Assembly (NCBI RefSeq): GCF_000240165.1
Contig: NC_017586.1
Span: 3,534,001-3,598,000, forward strand
DNA: 64,000 nt
Direction of reading: 5' to 3'
Source of the DNA: Streptantibioticus cattleyicolor NRRL 8057 = DSM 46488
GTDB lineage: Bacteria > Actinomycetota > Actinomycetes > Streptomycetales > Streptomycetaceae
Shown here piece after piece: positions 1 to 8,295 of this stretch. The position numbers were made by a program, and so were the translations under genes. The notes beneath the pieces are model-generated. The model made no database searches. It saw only the letters and a list, made by a program, of their open reading frames with translations, and was not told where the DNA came from. Positions within the stretch are counted from its first letter, which is position 1, and the number at the start of each line of letters is the position of its first letter.

Positions 1-158
1 CCGATGACCGGATACGCATCATCCGGAGGGATTCTGTTCCGAAAAATAGCCACTAAGGGTGACGGTGACAGCGCAATGTGTGATGTCCTGGAAATGCACC
101 GGCGCCCACCGAAGCGACCGTCGGACGACCACGCGCCGAGGGCGGGGGAGGGATACTC

Positions 159-1709
159 GTGGGAACGGACCAGATCCGCCGCTGGGACTCCGGCGCACTC
201 GCACACGCCGTGACCGACCCCTTCGGCCAGGGCCCGCTGCCCTGGCTGCGCGGACGCGAACAGTACCTGGACGACGGCCAGTTGCTGCCCTGGTACGCCG
301 GACGTTCCCTGCCCGACGACGGCGCCGACCGGCTGCCGGGCCAGCGCGCCGGACGCCGCCGCCGCTCCACCGGGCTGCGCAACGCCGACGACGTGGGCCT
401 GCAGATCAAGGGGTTCACCTCCGGCGGCTCGGTGACCCCGGGCGGCTCGGTCGACTTCCACGTCACCGTCGACCCGCCGCAGGACTTCGTGGTCGACATC
501 TACCGGATCGGCCACTACGGCGGCGACGGCGCCAACTACATCACCAGCAGCCCGCGGCTCTCCGGCGTCGTCCAGTCCGGGCCGCTCACCGCCGGCCGCA
601 CCGTCTCCTGCCACCACTGGTGGCTCTCCTGGCGCCTCCAGGTCCCCTCCTACTGGAGCACCGGCGCCTACGTGGCCGTCCTCACCACCCCCGACGGCTA
701 CCGCAGCCACATCCCGTTCACCGTGCGCGACCTGCCTCCCGACCCGCCCCGCGACCCGGCCGTGCGGCAGCCCCCCGACTACGAGGCCGACCTGCTGCTC
801 CTGCTGCCCGACGTCACCTGGCAGGCGTACAACCTCTACCCCGAGGACGGGCGCACCGGTGCCAGCCTCTACCACGCCTGGGACGAGGAGGGGCGGCTGC
901 TCGGCGAGGAGGCCGCCGCGGTCACCGTCTGCTACGACCGCCCGTACGCCGGCGCCGGGCTGCCGCTCCACGTCGGCCACGCCTACGACTTCATCCGCTG
1001 GGCCGAACGCTACGGCTACGACCTGGCCTACGCCGACGCCCGCGACCTGCACGCCGGACGCGTCGACCCCACCCGCTACCGGGGCCTGGTCTTCCCCGGC
1101 CACGACGAGTACTGGTCGGTGCCGATGCGCCGGGCCGTCGAGCGCGCCCGGGACCATGGCACCTCGCTGGTCTTCCTCTCCGCCAACACCATGTACTGGC
1201 AGGTCGAGTTGAGCCCCTCCGCCAGCGGCGCCCCGGACCGGCTGCTCACCTGCCGCAAGCGCCGCAGCGACGCCCGCGGGCGCACCGCGCTCTGGCGTGA
1301 CATGGGCGAGCCGGAGCAGCTGGTGCTCGGCGTGCAGTACGCGGGCCGGGTCCCCGAGCCCTCCCCGCTGGTCGTCCGCAACGCCGACCACTGGCTGTGG
1401 GAGGCCAGCGGGGCCGGCGAGGGCGACGAGCTGCCCGGCCTGGTGGCGGGCGAGGCGGACCGTTACTTCCCGCGCACCGCGCTGCCGGCGTACACCGCGC
1501 GAAGACTCCTCGCCCACTCGCCCTACCTGGACTCCACCGGCGTCCGCCAGCACCAGGAGACCTCGCTGTACCGGGCGCCCAGCGGCGCGTACGTCTTCGC
1601 CTCCGGCACCTTCGCCTGGTCGCCGGCGCTCGACCGGCCCGGCCACGTCGACCCCCGGATCCAGCGGGCCACAGCCAATCTGCTGGACCGTATCTGCAAG
1701 CGCGACTGA
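159..1709 (+). CDS. N,N-dimethylformamidase beta-subunit-like protein
   Basis: A 516-residue protein resembling the large (beta) subunit of N,N-dimethylformamidase. The family enzyme hydrolyses dimethylformamide to formate and dimethylamine, but most actinobacterial relatives have no proven substrate. The middle has the family hallmark FPGHDEYWS (about residues 312-320), followed by LVFLSANTMYW, the region carrying metal ligands and the glutamine-amidotransferase-like fold. An N-terminal beta-sandwich (about 85-190, with VDIYRIGHYGG) precedes it. No signal peptide is visible. The GTG start is preceded by GGGGGAGGG. No small alpha-subunit gene is adjacent, so true amidase activity is uncertain. 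It sits 71 nt upstream of purC. Confidence 0.8.
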   Translation: MGTDQIRRWDSGALAHAVTDPFGQGPLPWLRGREQYLDDGQLLPWYAGRSLPDDGADRLPGQRAGRRRRSTGLRNADDVGLQIKGFTSGGSVTPGGSVDFHVTVDPPQDFVVDIYRIGHYGGDGANYITSSPRLSGVVQSGPLTAGRTVSCHHWWLSWRLQVPSYWSTGAYVAVLTTPDGYRSHIPFTVRDLPPDPPRDPAVRQPPDYEADLLLLLPDVTWQAYNLYPEDGRTGASLYHAWDEEGRLLGEEAAAVTVCYDRPYAGAGLPLHVGHAYDFIRWAERYGYDLAYADARDLHAGRVDPTRYRGLVFPGHDEYWSVPMRRAVERARDHGTSLVFLSANTMYWQVELSPSASGAPDRLLTCRKRRSDARGRTALWRDMGEPEQLVLGVQYAGRVPEPSPLVVRNADHWLWEASGAGEGDELPGLVAGEADRYFPRTALPAYTARRLLAHSPYLDSTGVRQHQETSLYRAPSGAYVFASGTFAWSPALDRPGHVDPRIQRATANLLDRICKRD

Positions 1710-1780
1710 CCCCGCCGCACGCGGCCGGTGCGGCCATCGGGGAGAATCGGGGCAGCTGGGTCAACCTACGTGGAGGAAGC

Positions 1781-2680
1781 GTGTCCGGATTCGTGGAAAA
1801 GCCCGAGCCGGTGTCGGTGCCGGGTCTGGTGCATCTGCACACCGGCAAGGTGCGCGAGCTGTACCGGGACGGGCAGGGCCGCCTGGTGATGGTGGCCAGC
1901 GACCGGATGTCCGCCTTCGACTGGGTGCTGCCCACCGTCATCCCGGACAAGGGGCGCATCCTCACCCAGCTGTCGCTGTGGTGGTTCGAGCAACTCGCCG
2001 ACCTGGTGCCCAGCCACGTGATCTCCACCGAGCTGCCCGAGGGCGCCCCCGCCGACTGGGCCGGGCGCACCATGGTGTGCCGTTCGCTGGAGATGATCCC
2101 GGTCGAGTGCGTGGCCCGCGGCTACCTGACCGGCTCCGGGCTCGCCGAGTACCGGCGCGACCGCACGGTGTGCGGGCTGGCGCTGCCCGAGGGGCTCACC
2201 GACGGCTCCGAGTTGCCCGCCCCGATCTTCACCCCGGCCACCAAGGCGGAGGTCGGCGAGCACGACGAGAACGTCTCCTACGAGGAGGTGGCCCGGCGGC
2301 ACGGCGCCGAGACCGCGGCCGAGCTGCGCCGGGTCACCCTGGACGTCTACGCCCGCGGCCGGGACATCGCCCGGGAACGCGGCATCCTGCTGGCGGACAC
2401 CAAGTTCGAATTCGGCCGCGCGGACGGCGAGTTGGTCATCGCCGACGAGGTGCTCACCCCCGACTCGTCCCGGTTCTGGCCCGCCGACCAGTGGCAGCCG
2501 GGGCGCGCCCAGCCCTCCTACGACAAGCAGTTCGTCCGCGACTGGCTCACCTCCCCGGCCTCCGGCTGGGACCGGGCCGGCGAGCAGCCCCCGCCGCCGC
2601 TCCCCGCCGAGGTCGTCGAGCGCACCCGGGCCAAGTACGTCGAGGCCTACGAGCGGCTGACCGGCACCCCTTGGGCCTGA
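1781..2680 (+). CDS. purC: Phosphoribosylaminoimidazole-succinocarboxamide synthase
   Basis: SAICAR synthetase, 299 residues, of the usual stand-alone length. It joins aspartate to CAIR with ATP in purine synthesis in the cytoplasm. Family motifs seen: the N-terminal HTGKVRELY loop, ASDRMSAFDWVL, the VECVARGYLTGSG segment, and DTKFEFG followed by IADEVLTPDSSRFW, which carry substrate and magnesium contacts. The reading frame is open upstream, but GTG at 1781 follows GGAGG and gives the conserved N-terminus, so I chose it. It ends convergently with the MFS gene across a GC-rich hairpin. The rest of the purine genes lie 4.6 kb further on, so it is not in their operon. Confidence 0.97.
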   Translation: MSGFVEKPEPVSVPGLVHLHTGKVRELYRDGQGRLVMVASDRMSAFDWVLPTVIPDKGRILTQLSLWWFEQLADLVPSHVISTELPEGAPADWAGRTMVCRSLEMIPVECVARGYLTGSGLAEYRRDRTVCGLALPEGLTDGSELPAPIFTPATKAEVGEHDENVSYEEVARRHGAETAAELRRVTLDVYARGRDIARERGILLADTKFEFGRADGELVIADEVLTPDSSRFWPADQWQPGRAQPSYDKQFVRDWLTSPASGWDRAGEQPPPPLPAEVVERTRAKYVEAYERLTGTPWA

Positions 2681-2712
2681 CCCGCCGCCCGCCCCGGACA
2701 CGTCCCCCGCGC

Positions 2713-2736
2713 CCCCCGGCCGCGACGGGCCGGGGG
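2713..2736. terminator. Bidirectional hairpin between purC and the MFS gene
   Basis: CCCCCGGCC, a 6-nt loop, then GGCCGGGGG form a perfect 9-bp stem in the short gap between two convergent genes. There is no U tract, as is common in Streptomyces terminators. Confidence 0.65.
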
Positions 2737-2750
2737 ACGCGGTACGGGTC

Positions 2751-4016
2751 TCAGGCGGCCGGCAGGTTCTCCGGGCGCGGGGAGCCGGCGCCGCCGGGGG
2801 AGCCGAAGCGCACCCCCTTGGCCTCCTTGCCCACCGCGCTCAGCACGATCACCACCACCAGCGTCGGGAAGACGGTGGCCATCAGCGCCGTCGGATAGCT
2901 GTACGCCTTCGCCAGCGCCTCCTGGATCGGCAGGTTGAGGGCGGCGATCAGGTTGCCGAGCTGGTAGGTGACCCCCGGGTAGAAACCGCGGATGGCGTCC
3001 GGGCTCAGCTCGTTCAGGTGCGCCGGGATCACGCCCCAGGCGCCCTGCACGCACACCTGCATCAGGAACGAGCTGAACGCCAGCCAGCCCGCCGTGGTGG
3101 ACAGGGCGAAGATCGGCACCACCAGGATGCCCGCGCCGGCCGAGATCATGATGATCCGGCGCCGCCCGAGCCGCTCCGAGTAGGCGCCCAGCACCGTGCC
3201 GCCGACCATCGCCCCGATGTTGTAGACGACGGCGATCAGGATCGCGGTGTCCGGGGAGAGCCCGAGCCCCTTCTTGATGAAGGTCGGGTAGACGTCCTGG
3301 GTGCCGTGGGACATCCAGTTGAAGGCGGTCATCAGCAGCACCAGGTAGCCGAAGCGGCGCAGCACGGCCGGGTTGCGGAGGACCGCCCGCACCGGGGTGT
3401 CGGTCAGCCGCACCGCCCGTTCCCACACCTCGCTCTCCCCGACCCGGCTGCGTACCCACAGCGCGACCAGCGCCGGCACCAGGCTGAAGGCGAACAGGCC
3501 GCGCCAGCCGAAGGCCGGCTCGATCACCAGGAAGGCCACCGCCGCCAGCAGATAGCCCAGCGAGTAGCCGCCCTGGAGGACGCCGGACCAGAAGCCGCGC
3601 TTCTCGGCCGGGATCTTCTCCATCGCCAGCGCCGCGCCCAGCCCCCACTCGCCGCCCATCCCGATCCCGTACAGCAGGCGCAGCACCAGCAGCACGGTGT
3701 AGTTGGGGGCGAAGGCGCAGGCGAAGCCGACCACCGAGTAGAAGAGCACGTCCACCATGAGCGGCACGCGCCGGCCGCGTTTGTCCGCCCACAGCCCGAA
3801 GACGAAGGCCCCGACCGGGCGCATGATCAGCGTCGCCGTGGTCAGGAACGCCATGTCGGTCAGTGAGACCTTGAACTCGTCGGCGATCTCGCTGTAGACG
3901 AGGACGACGAGGAAGTAGTCGAAGGCGTCCATCGCCCAGCCCAGGAAGGCCGCGACGAACGCGTTGCGCTGGTCCTTGGTCAGGCCGCGCGCTTGCTCCC
4001 GTACCGTACTCAGCAT
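2751..4016 (-). CDS. MFS transporter, metabolite:H+ symporter type
   Basis: A 421-residue major facilitator protein with about 12 hydrophobic segments. Motif A is [10 protein letters not shown] in the loop after helix 2 (about residue 74-83), and the helix 4-5 region has [28 protein letters not shown], of which GMGGEWG is characteristic of the metabolite:H+ symporter/sialate-lactate branch. [10 protein letters not shown] is the repeat of motif A in the second half. It probably imports a small organic acid in the cytoplasmic membrane; the substrate cannot be read from sequence. It is a single gene with no catabolic neighbours, convergent with purC. Confidence 0.85.
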   Translation of the reverse strand: MLSTVREQARGLTKDQRNAFVAAFLGWAMDAFDYFLVVLVYSEIADEFKVSLTDMAFLTTATLIMRPVGAFVFGLWADKRGRRVPLMVDVLFYSVVGFACAFAPNYTVLLVLRLLYGIGMGGEWGLGAALAMEKIPAEKRGFWSGVLQGGYSLGYLLAAVAFLVIEPAFGWRGLFAFSLVPALVALWVRSRVGESEVWERAVRLTDTPVRAVLRNPAVLRRFGYLVLLMTAFNWMSHGTQDVYPTFIKKGLGLSPDTAILIAVVYNIGAMVGGTVLGAYSERLGRRRIIMISAGAGILVVPIFALSTTAGWLAFSSFLMQVCVQGAWGVIPAHLNELSPDAIRGFYPGVTYQLGNLIAALNLPIQEALAKAYSYPTALMATVFPTLVVVIVLSAVGKEAKGVRFGSPGGAGSPRPENLPAA

Positions 4017-4077
4017 CTGCGGAACCTACGGCCGGGCCGGTTGGCTGTCAACGGTCGTGATCATGACCGGGGAACGC

Positions 4078-4115
4078 GGAAGGGCCCGGCCCCCTCACGG
4101 GGACCGGACCCTTCC
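4078..4115 (-). terminator. Terminator after tRNA-Gly
   Basis: GGAAGGGCCCGGCCCC, a short CTCAC loop and GGGGACCGGACCCTTCC form a long stem with a few internal mismatches. It lies 8 nt beyond the 3' end of the leftward tRNA-Gly gene. Confidence 0.75.
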
Positions 4116-4122
4116 GGCACGG

Positions 4123-4195
4123 AGCGGACGACGAGGCTCGAACTCGCGACCTCAACCTTGGCAAGGTTGCGCTCTACCAACTGAGCTACGTCCGC
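4123..4195 (-). tRNA. tRNA-Gly (GCC)
   Basis: 73 nt folding as a complete cloverleaf: acceptor GCGGACG/CGTCCGC, D arm GCTC/GAGC with GG in the loop, anticodon stem CAACC/GGTTG around TTGCCAA, and T loop TTCGAGC. The anticodon is GCC. The CCA end is not encoded. An identical copy lies at 6287-6359. Confidence 0.97.
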
Positions 4196-4220
4196 GTGCG
4201 CGGTGCGCTGCTGTGCCCCA

Positions 4221-4835
4221 TCATAGCCAACCGCGGCGGCGTGCGGCACGGACGGCCGCGTGCCGGTTCTCGGCGCCCAGCTTCGCGGTGGCCGAGGAGA
4301 GGTAGTTGCGGACCGTCCCCGGGGACAGGCAGGCCCGCGCGGCGATCTCCGCGACCGGGGCGCCGTCGGCCGCCAGCGTCAGCAGCTCGGCCTCCCGGGC
4401 GGTGAGCGGCGACTCCCCGGCGCTGATCGCGTCGGCCGCCAACTCCGAGTCCACGTACCGCCCTCCGCCGTGCACGGTGCGGATGATCTCGGCGAGCCGC
4501 TGGGCGGAGACGGTCTTGGGCACGAAGCCGCGCACCCCGGCCGCCAGCGCCCGCTTCAGGTGGCCGGGGCGCCCGTGGCCGGTGACGATCATGACCCGGC
4601 ACTCCGGCACCTCGGCGCGCAGCGATGTGGCCACTGTCACACCGTCCGCCCCCGGCATCTCCAGGTCGAGTACGGCGACGTCCGGCCGGTGGGCCCGGGC
4701 CATGGCGAGCGCCTCGGGGCCGGAGGCGGCCTCGGCCACCACCCGCAGATCGTCCTCGAAGGAGAGCAGCGCCGCCAGCGCCCCCCGGATCAGGTGCTCG
4801 TCGTCGGCGAGCAGCACCCGTACCGTCCCGGTCAC
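4221..4835 (-). CDS. NarL/DesR-family response regulator
   Basis: A 204-residue response regulator. The N-terminal receiver domain has the DDEH acidic pocket near residue 10, the phospho-acceptor Asp in VAVLDLEMPG (about 55) and the Thr/Lys positions VTGHG and VPKT. The C-terminal LuxR-type HTH begins LTAREAELLTLAADG, with the recognition helix in LSPGTVRNYLSSATAKLG. The GTG start overlaps the kinase stop by 4 nt, so the two are translationally coupled partners. Family members bind promoters as dimers after phosphorylation. The target is unknown; membrane-lipid or envelope stress is the common role of DesR-like proteins. Confidence 0.92.
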   Translation of the reverse strand: MTGTVRVLLADDEHLIRGALAALLSFEDDLRVVAEAASGPEALAMARAHRPDVAVLDLEMPGADGVTVATSLRAEVPECRVMIVTGHGRPGHLKRALAAGVRGFVPKTVSAQRLAEIIRTVHGGGRYVDSELAADAISAGESPLTAREAELLTLAADGAPVAEIAARACLSPGTVRNYLSSATAKLGAENRHAAVRAARRRGWL

Positions 4836-6226
4836 GAGGTCACCGCCGGCTCCACCGGGTCCGTGGCGGGGCGGGACGCCTCGTCCGCCGCCGTACCGGA
4901 CGGCCACGGCACCGTCGCCGTCAGCCGGAAGCCGTCCGGGGCGCAGGGGCGGGCGGCGAGCGTGCCGTCCAGGGCCGCCAGCCGCTCGCGCAGCCCGGCC
5001 AGCCCGCTGCCCGAACCGGGCGGGCGGGCGGCGTCCACCCCGTCGTTCTCCATGGTCAGCACGGCCGGACCGGGCGGCCCCGCGCGCAGGCCGATGACGC
5101 AGGTCCGGGCGTCCCCGTGGCGCAGCACGTTGGTGGTCCCCTCCCGCACCACCCAGGCCAGCGCCGACTGGACCACCGGGGGCAGCGCCGTGCCGTCGTC
5201 CCCCTCGATCCGGGCGGCCACCCCGGCGGCCCGCAGCACCGACAGGGCGCCGGTCAGCTCCGAGCGGAGGCCGGCCGTGCGGTAGCCGCGCACCACCTCC
5301 CGCACCTCCGCCTGCGACTCCTGCGCGATCCGCTGCACCTCGACCATCTGCTCCACCGCCTCCGGGCGCCCCCGGCGGGCGAGTTGGACGGCCAGCTCGC
5401 CCTTGAGCGCGATCACCGCGAGGTTGCGCCCGAGCACGTCGTGCAGGTCCCGCCCGAACCGCAGCCGTTCCTCGGCGACCGCCAGCCGCGCCTGCGCCTC
5501 CCGGGCCGCCGCCAACTCCCGCACCACCGAGACCACCCAGGCCGAGCAGCGGACCGTGGCCGCCGTGGAGGCGGTGGAGAACGCCCCCACCAGCAGGCTG
5601 ACGACGACCCCGTAGACGTTGAGCCCCAGCCCGGCCAGCAGCACCGCGACGCAGACCGTGGGGACCGCCGCGATCACGGCCACCGTCCGCCGCCGGGCCA
5701 CCAGCAGCGCGTACGAGCCGGTGAGGACGGACGTCACGAAGGACAGGCCGGCCGGGAGGAGGTAGACCGCGACCAGCAGCCCGGTGCCGGCCAGCGCGCC
5801 GAACCCGGCCAGCAGCAGCGCGGTGACCACGCCCAGCGCGCACACCGGCCACGGGTGCGGCCGGGGCGCGGTGGCCGCCAGCCGCCGCGTCATCGCCTGC
5901 CCGGTCACCACGACGGCCAGCACGCACTGAGCCACCGTCAGCGGCACCAACAGCCAGGGGAGTACGGAGTCCCACCGGCGGCCGATACCGGGGAGCGCCA
6001 GTACCAGTTCCGAGCAGCCGAAGACCACGTAGGTGGCGTTGACCGACTTCCTGGTGTACGACTCCACCCGTTCCGCGCTGCTGCGCCGCTGCCGCCGCAC
6101 CCCGGCCCCCTCCACGCGCCCGTCCGCTCCGCCGCCGTCCCGTCGACCACCGTCCGGCCCAAGCGTCCCGCGTGGCAAGGGGGTACGGCGGTGCGCGGTG
6201 TCATCGGCGCGGATGACATTTGTCAC
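4832..6226 (-). CDS. DesK-type sensor histidine kinase
   Basis: A 464-residue membrane kinase. After a charged, probably disordered N-terminus (about 1-60) there are roughly six hydrophobic segments (about 65-235), a short coiled linker rich in Ala/Arg/Glu, then the HisKA_3 dimerisation domain with the phospho-acceptor His in GRDLHDVLGRNL. The HATPase domain has the N box VVREGTTNVLRHG and the G box GSGSGLAGLRERL. It autophosphorylates and passes phosphate to the regulator encoded just downstream with a 4-nt overlap. The first 50 residues are poorly constrained, so an internal start near residue 50 is possible. Confidence 0.9.
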   Translation of the reverse strand: MTNVIRADDTAHRRTPLPRGTLGPDGGRRDGGGADGRVEGAGVRRQRRSSAERVESYTRKSVNATYVVFGCSELVLALPGIGRRWDSVLPWLLVPLTVAQCVLAVVVTGQAMTRRLAATAPRPHPWPVCALGVVTALLLAGFGALAGTGLLVAVYLLPAGLSFVTSVLTGSYALLVARRRTVAVIAAVPTVCVAVLLAGLGLNVYGVVVSLLVGAFSTASTAATVRCSAWVVSVVRELAAAREAQARLAVAEERLRFGRDLHDVLGRNLAVIALKGELAVQLARRGRPEAVEQMVEVQRIAQESQAEVREVVRGYRTAGLRSELTGALSVLRAAGVAARIEGDDGTALPPVVQSALAWVVREGTTNVLRHGDARTCVIGLRAGPPGPAVLTMENDGVDAARPPGSGSGLAGLRERLAALDGTLAARPCAPDGFRLTATVPWPSGTAADEASRPATDPVEPAVTS

Positions 6227-6246
6227 CGGAACCCCGGGCGAATAGC

Positions 6247-6280
6247 CGTAGGGCCCGATCCGGAAGGATCAGGCCCTACG
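6247..6280 (-). terminator. Terminator after the second tRNA-Gly
   Basis: CGTAGGGCC-CGATCC, loop GGAA, GGATCA-GGCCCTACG form a near-perfect stem just past the 3' end of the leftward tRNA-Gly at 6287-6359. Confidence 0.8.
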
Positions 6281-6286
6281 TTGTGG

Positions 6287-6359
6287 AGCGGACGACGAGG
6301 CTCGAACTCGCGACCTCAACCTTGGCAAGGTTGCGCTCTACCAACTGAGCTACGTCCGC
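6287..6359 (-). tRNA. tRNA-Gly (GCC), second copy
   Basis: 73 nt, base-for-base identical to the copy at 4123-4195, anticodon GCC, no encoded CCA. It has its own terminator, so the pair is not one simple processed transcript. Confidence 0.97.
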
Positions 6360-6436
6360 AGGTTGCCCCCGAGCGGCTCTCACCGCCCGGTGCGCTGACC
6401 ACTCTACCTGATCGATGGACCCGGTAGGGCTGTCGG

Positions 6437-6508
6437 AGCGGGTGACAGGAATTGCACACTGCGCCTCCCCTTTGGAAAAGGGGCGCTCTGCTACTGAGCT
6501 ACACCCGC
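6437..6508 (-). tRNA. Atypical tRNA-Gly (TCC)
   Basis: 72 nt with a good acceptor stem (GCGGGTG/CACCCGC), D stem GCTC/GAGC and anticodon stem CCCCT/AGGGG around TTTCCAA, giving anticodon TCC. The D loop reads AGTAGCA rather than having the usual G18-G19, and the T region reads CAGTG-TGCAATT-CCTGT. This has no proper five-pair T stem and lacks the TTC of a normal T loop. It is clearly tRNA-derived and may be the cell's GGA/GGG reader, but a role outside translation cannot be excluded. Confidence 0.75.
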
Positions 6509-6599
6509 GCGGTTCGGTTGCCCGGCCCTTCGGCCTCGCCCCCGGCGCGCTCCAGACTTTAGCGGATCACCGGGGGTGGTTGTCCAATCGGCTTCCGGG

Positions 6600-6637
6600 G
6601 CCCTCGCCGCGCCCCCGACCAGGGGCGCCGCGAGGGC
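6600..6637 (-). terminator. Terminator downstream of lsrL
   Basis: GCCCTCGC, inner arms around CGACC, and GCGAGGGC form a long GC-rich hairpin 10 nt beyond the lsrL stop codon. Confidence 0.75.
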
Positions 6638-6647
6638 GGGCGGCGGC

Positions 6648-6965
6648 TCAACTCGCCGCTTCGAACGCCTCGTAGACCTTCTTGGGGATCCGGCCGCGCG
6701 GGGGCACGTCCATGCCGTTGGAGCGGGCCCAGGCGCGCACCGCCGCCGGGTCGGGGGCGACCGAGGTGCGCTGGTACGCCTTCCCGGAACGGCTGCGGCG
6801 CCGGCCGGCCTTGAGGTAAGGCGTCAGCGCATTGCGCAGCTTGTCCGCGTTGGCGGCGGAGAGATCGATCTCGTACGCCTTCCCGTCGAGGCCGAAAGCG
6901 ATCGTTTCCGTGGCCTCGCCGCCGTCGATGTCGTCGGAGAGTGTGACCACCACGCGCTGCGCCAT
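6648..6965 (-). CDS. lsrL: Lsr2-family nucleoid protein (LsrL type)
   Basis: 105 residues. The N-terminal half (MAQRVVV to about residue 60) is the Lsr2 dimerisation domain with the FGLDGKAYEIDLS strand. The C-terminal half has the DNA-binding helices AVRAWARSNGMDVPPRGRIP; the usual RGR AT-hook is preserved as RGR in this segment. Lsr2 proteins bind AT-rich, often foreign, DNA and silence it. Position next to purS matches the second Lsr2 paralogue of Streptomyces (LsrL, SCO4076) rather than Lsr2 itself. The frame is open further upstream, but ATG at 6965 follows AAAGGAC and gives the conserved start. Confidence 0.93.
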   Translation of the reverse strand: MAQRVVVTLSDDIDGGEATETIAFGLDGKAYEIDLSAANADKLRNALTPYLKAGRRRSRSGKAYQRTSVAPDPAAVRAWARSNGMDVPPRGRIPKKVYEAFEAAS

Positions 6966-7297
6966 GGATATCGGTCCTTTCGTTCGGCAACGGCCGGGCG
7001 ACGGATGGCCAACCGCATCCGCCGAGCCGTTCTGACGTGCGGCAATGTGCCAGAGTCCGCGGGCCCAAGTCAATGGTCCGGTATTTCTTCGGGAGAACGA
7101 TTACAGGCCGCGACCGTGAGTTATTTCCCAACGGTGCCGGAACGTAATCGGAACCTTGAGGTTTTCCTCGCGTTTTTCCTGGCAGGTTAGCCCGGTCGAT
7201 GCATAACCGTGATGGGGTGACCGGCATATCTATGCGCGTAGATTCTCCGGCCGGGTACGCTGAAGGCACCTCACGCACCACACCACCGGGAGTGCCA
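6966..7297. other. Divergent intergenic region between lsrL and purS
   Basis: About 330 bp without a gene. The stretch 7080-7220 is conspicuously AT-rich for this genome (for example GAGTTATTTCCCAACGG and CGCGTTTTTCCTGG) and probably carries the promoters of both lsrL and the purSQL operon. An AT-rich tract beside an Lsr2-type gene is also a plausible autoregulatory binding region. No riboswitch or clear operator was recognised. Confidence 0.5.
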
Positions 7298-7543
7298 GTG
7301 GCACGCGTCGTAGTCGACGTCATGCTCAAGCCGGAGATCCTCGACCCCCAGGGCCAAGCGGTGCAGCGCGCGCTTCCGCGCCTGGGCTTCGAGGGGATCT
7401 CCGACGTTCGTCAGGGCAAGCGCTTCGAACTCGAAGTGGAAGGGGCGGTCGACGACGACGCCCTGGCCCGCATCCACGCGTTGGCCGAAACGTTCCTCGC
7501 CAACACCGTGATCGAGGACTTCGTCGTAAGGGTCGAATCGTGA
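7298..7543 (+). CDS. purS: FGAM synthase subunit PurS
   Basis: 81-residue PurS, the small structural subunit that bridges PurQ and PurL in phosphoribosylformylglycinamidine synthase. Sequence features: [19 protein letters not shown] at the start, [17 protein letters not shown] in the middle and [14 protein letters not shown] at the end, as in the family. GTG at 7298 follows GGGAG and gives the standard N-terminus; the upstream open frame is not conserved in type. It overlaps purQ by 4 nt. Confidence 0.95.
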   Translation: MARVVVDVMLKPEILDPQGQAVQRALPRLGFEGISDVRQGKRFELEVEGAVDDDALARIHALAETFLANTVIEDFVVRVES

Positions 7544-8295
7544 CCCACCCGTCGCCCGCCACCACCCTCGACGGAGGCCCTACGGGCCGCGGTGCCAAGC
7601 GGATCGGTGTCGTCACCTTCCCCGGCACCCTGGACGACCGGGACGCGCTGCGGGCGGTCCGGGTCGCGGGTGCCGAACCGGTGCCGCTGTGGCACCGGGA
7701 GAAGGACCTGCGGCAGGTCGACGCGGTGATCCTGCCCGGCGGCTTCTCCTACGGCGACTACCTGCGGGCCGGGGCCATCTCCCGGTTCTCGCCGATCATG
7801 GAGAAGGTCATCGAGGGCGCCCGTGAGGGGCTGCCGGTACTCGGCATCTGCAACGGCTTCCAGGTGCTCACCGAGAGTCACCTGCTGCCCGGCGCGATGC
7901 TGCGCAACAACCACCTGCACTTCGTCTGCCGCGACCAGAGGCTGCGGGTGGAGAACGCGGAGACCGCCTGGACCTCCGAGTTCACCGCGGGCCAGGAGAT
8001 CCGCATCCCGCTGAAGAACATCGACGGCCGCTACACCGCCGACCGGCGCACCCTGGAGGAGCTGGAGGCCGAGGGCCGGGTGGTCTTCCGCTACCTCACC
8101 GACGGCGACCCCGCCGACGGGTACGGCAACCCCAACGGCTCGCTCGACGACATCGCCGGCATCACCAACGAGGCGGGCAACGTCGTCGGCCTCATGCCCC
8201 ACCCCGAGCACGCCGTGGAACCGCTGGTCGGCACCGGCGGCACCGACGGCCTCGGGTTCTTCACCTCGATCCTGAGGAAGCTGGTCAGCGCATGA
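7540..8295 (+). CDS. purQ: FGAM synthase glutaminase subunit PurQ
   Basis: 251 residues. Class I glutamine amidotransferase that releases ammonia from glutamine for PurL. The nucleophile Cys is in LGICNGFQ (about residue 104) and the His/Glu pair in MPHPEHAVE near the C-terminus. The oxyanion region is [10 protein letters not shown]. The first about 19 residues (to RGAKRIGVV) are an extension beyond the usual start. It overlaps purS and purL by 4 nt each, so the three subunits are translationally coupled. Confidence 0.96.
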   Translation: MTHPSPATTLDGGPTGRGAKRIGVVTFPGTLDDRDALRAVRVAGAEPVPLWHREKDLRQVDAVILPGGFSYGDYLRAGAISRFSPIMEKVIEGAREGLPVLGICNGFQVLTESHLLPGAMLRNNHLHFVCRDQRLRVENAETAWTSEFTAGQEIRIPLKNIDGRYTADRRTLEELEAEGRVVFRYLTDGDPADGYGNPNGSLDDIAGITNEAGNVVGLMPHPEHAVEPLVGTGGTDGLGFFTSILRKLVSA

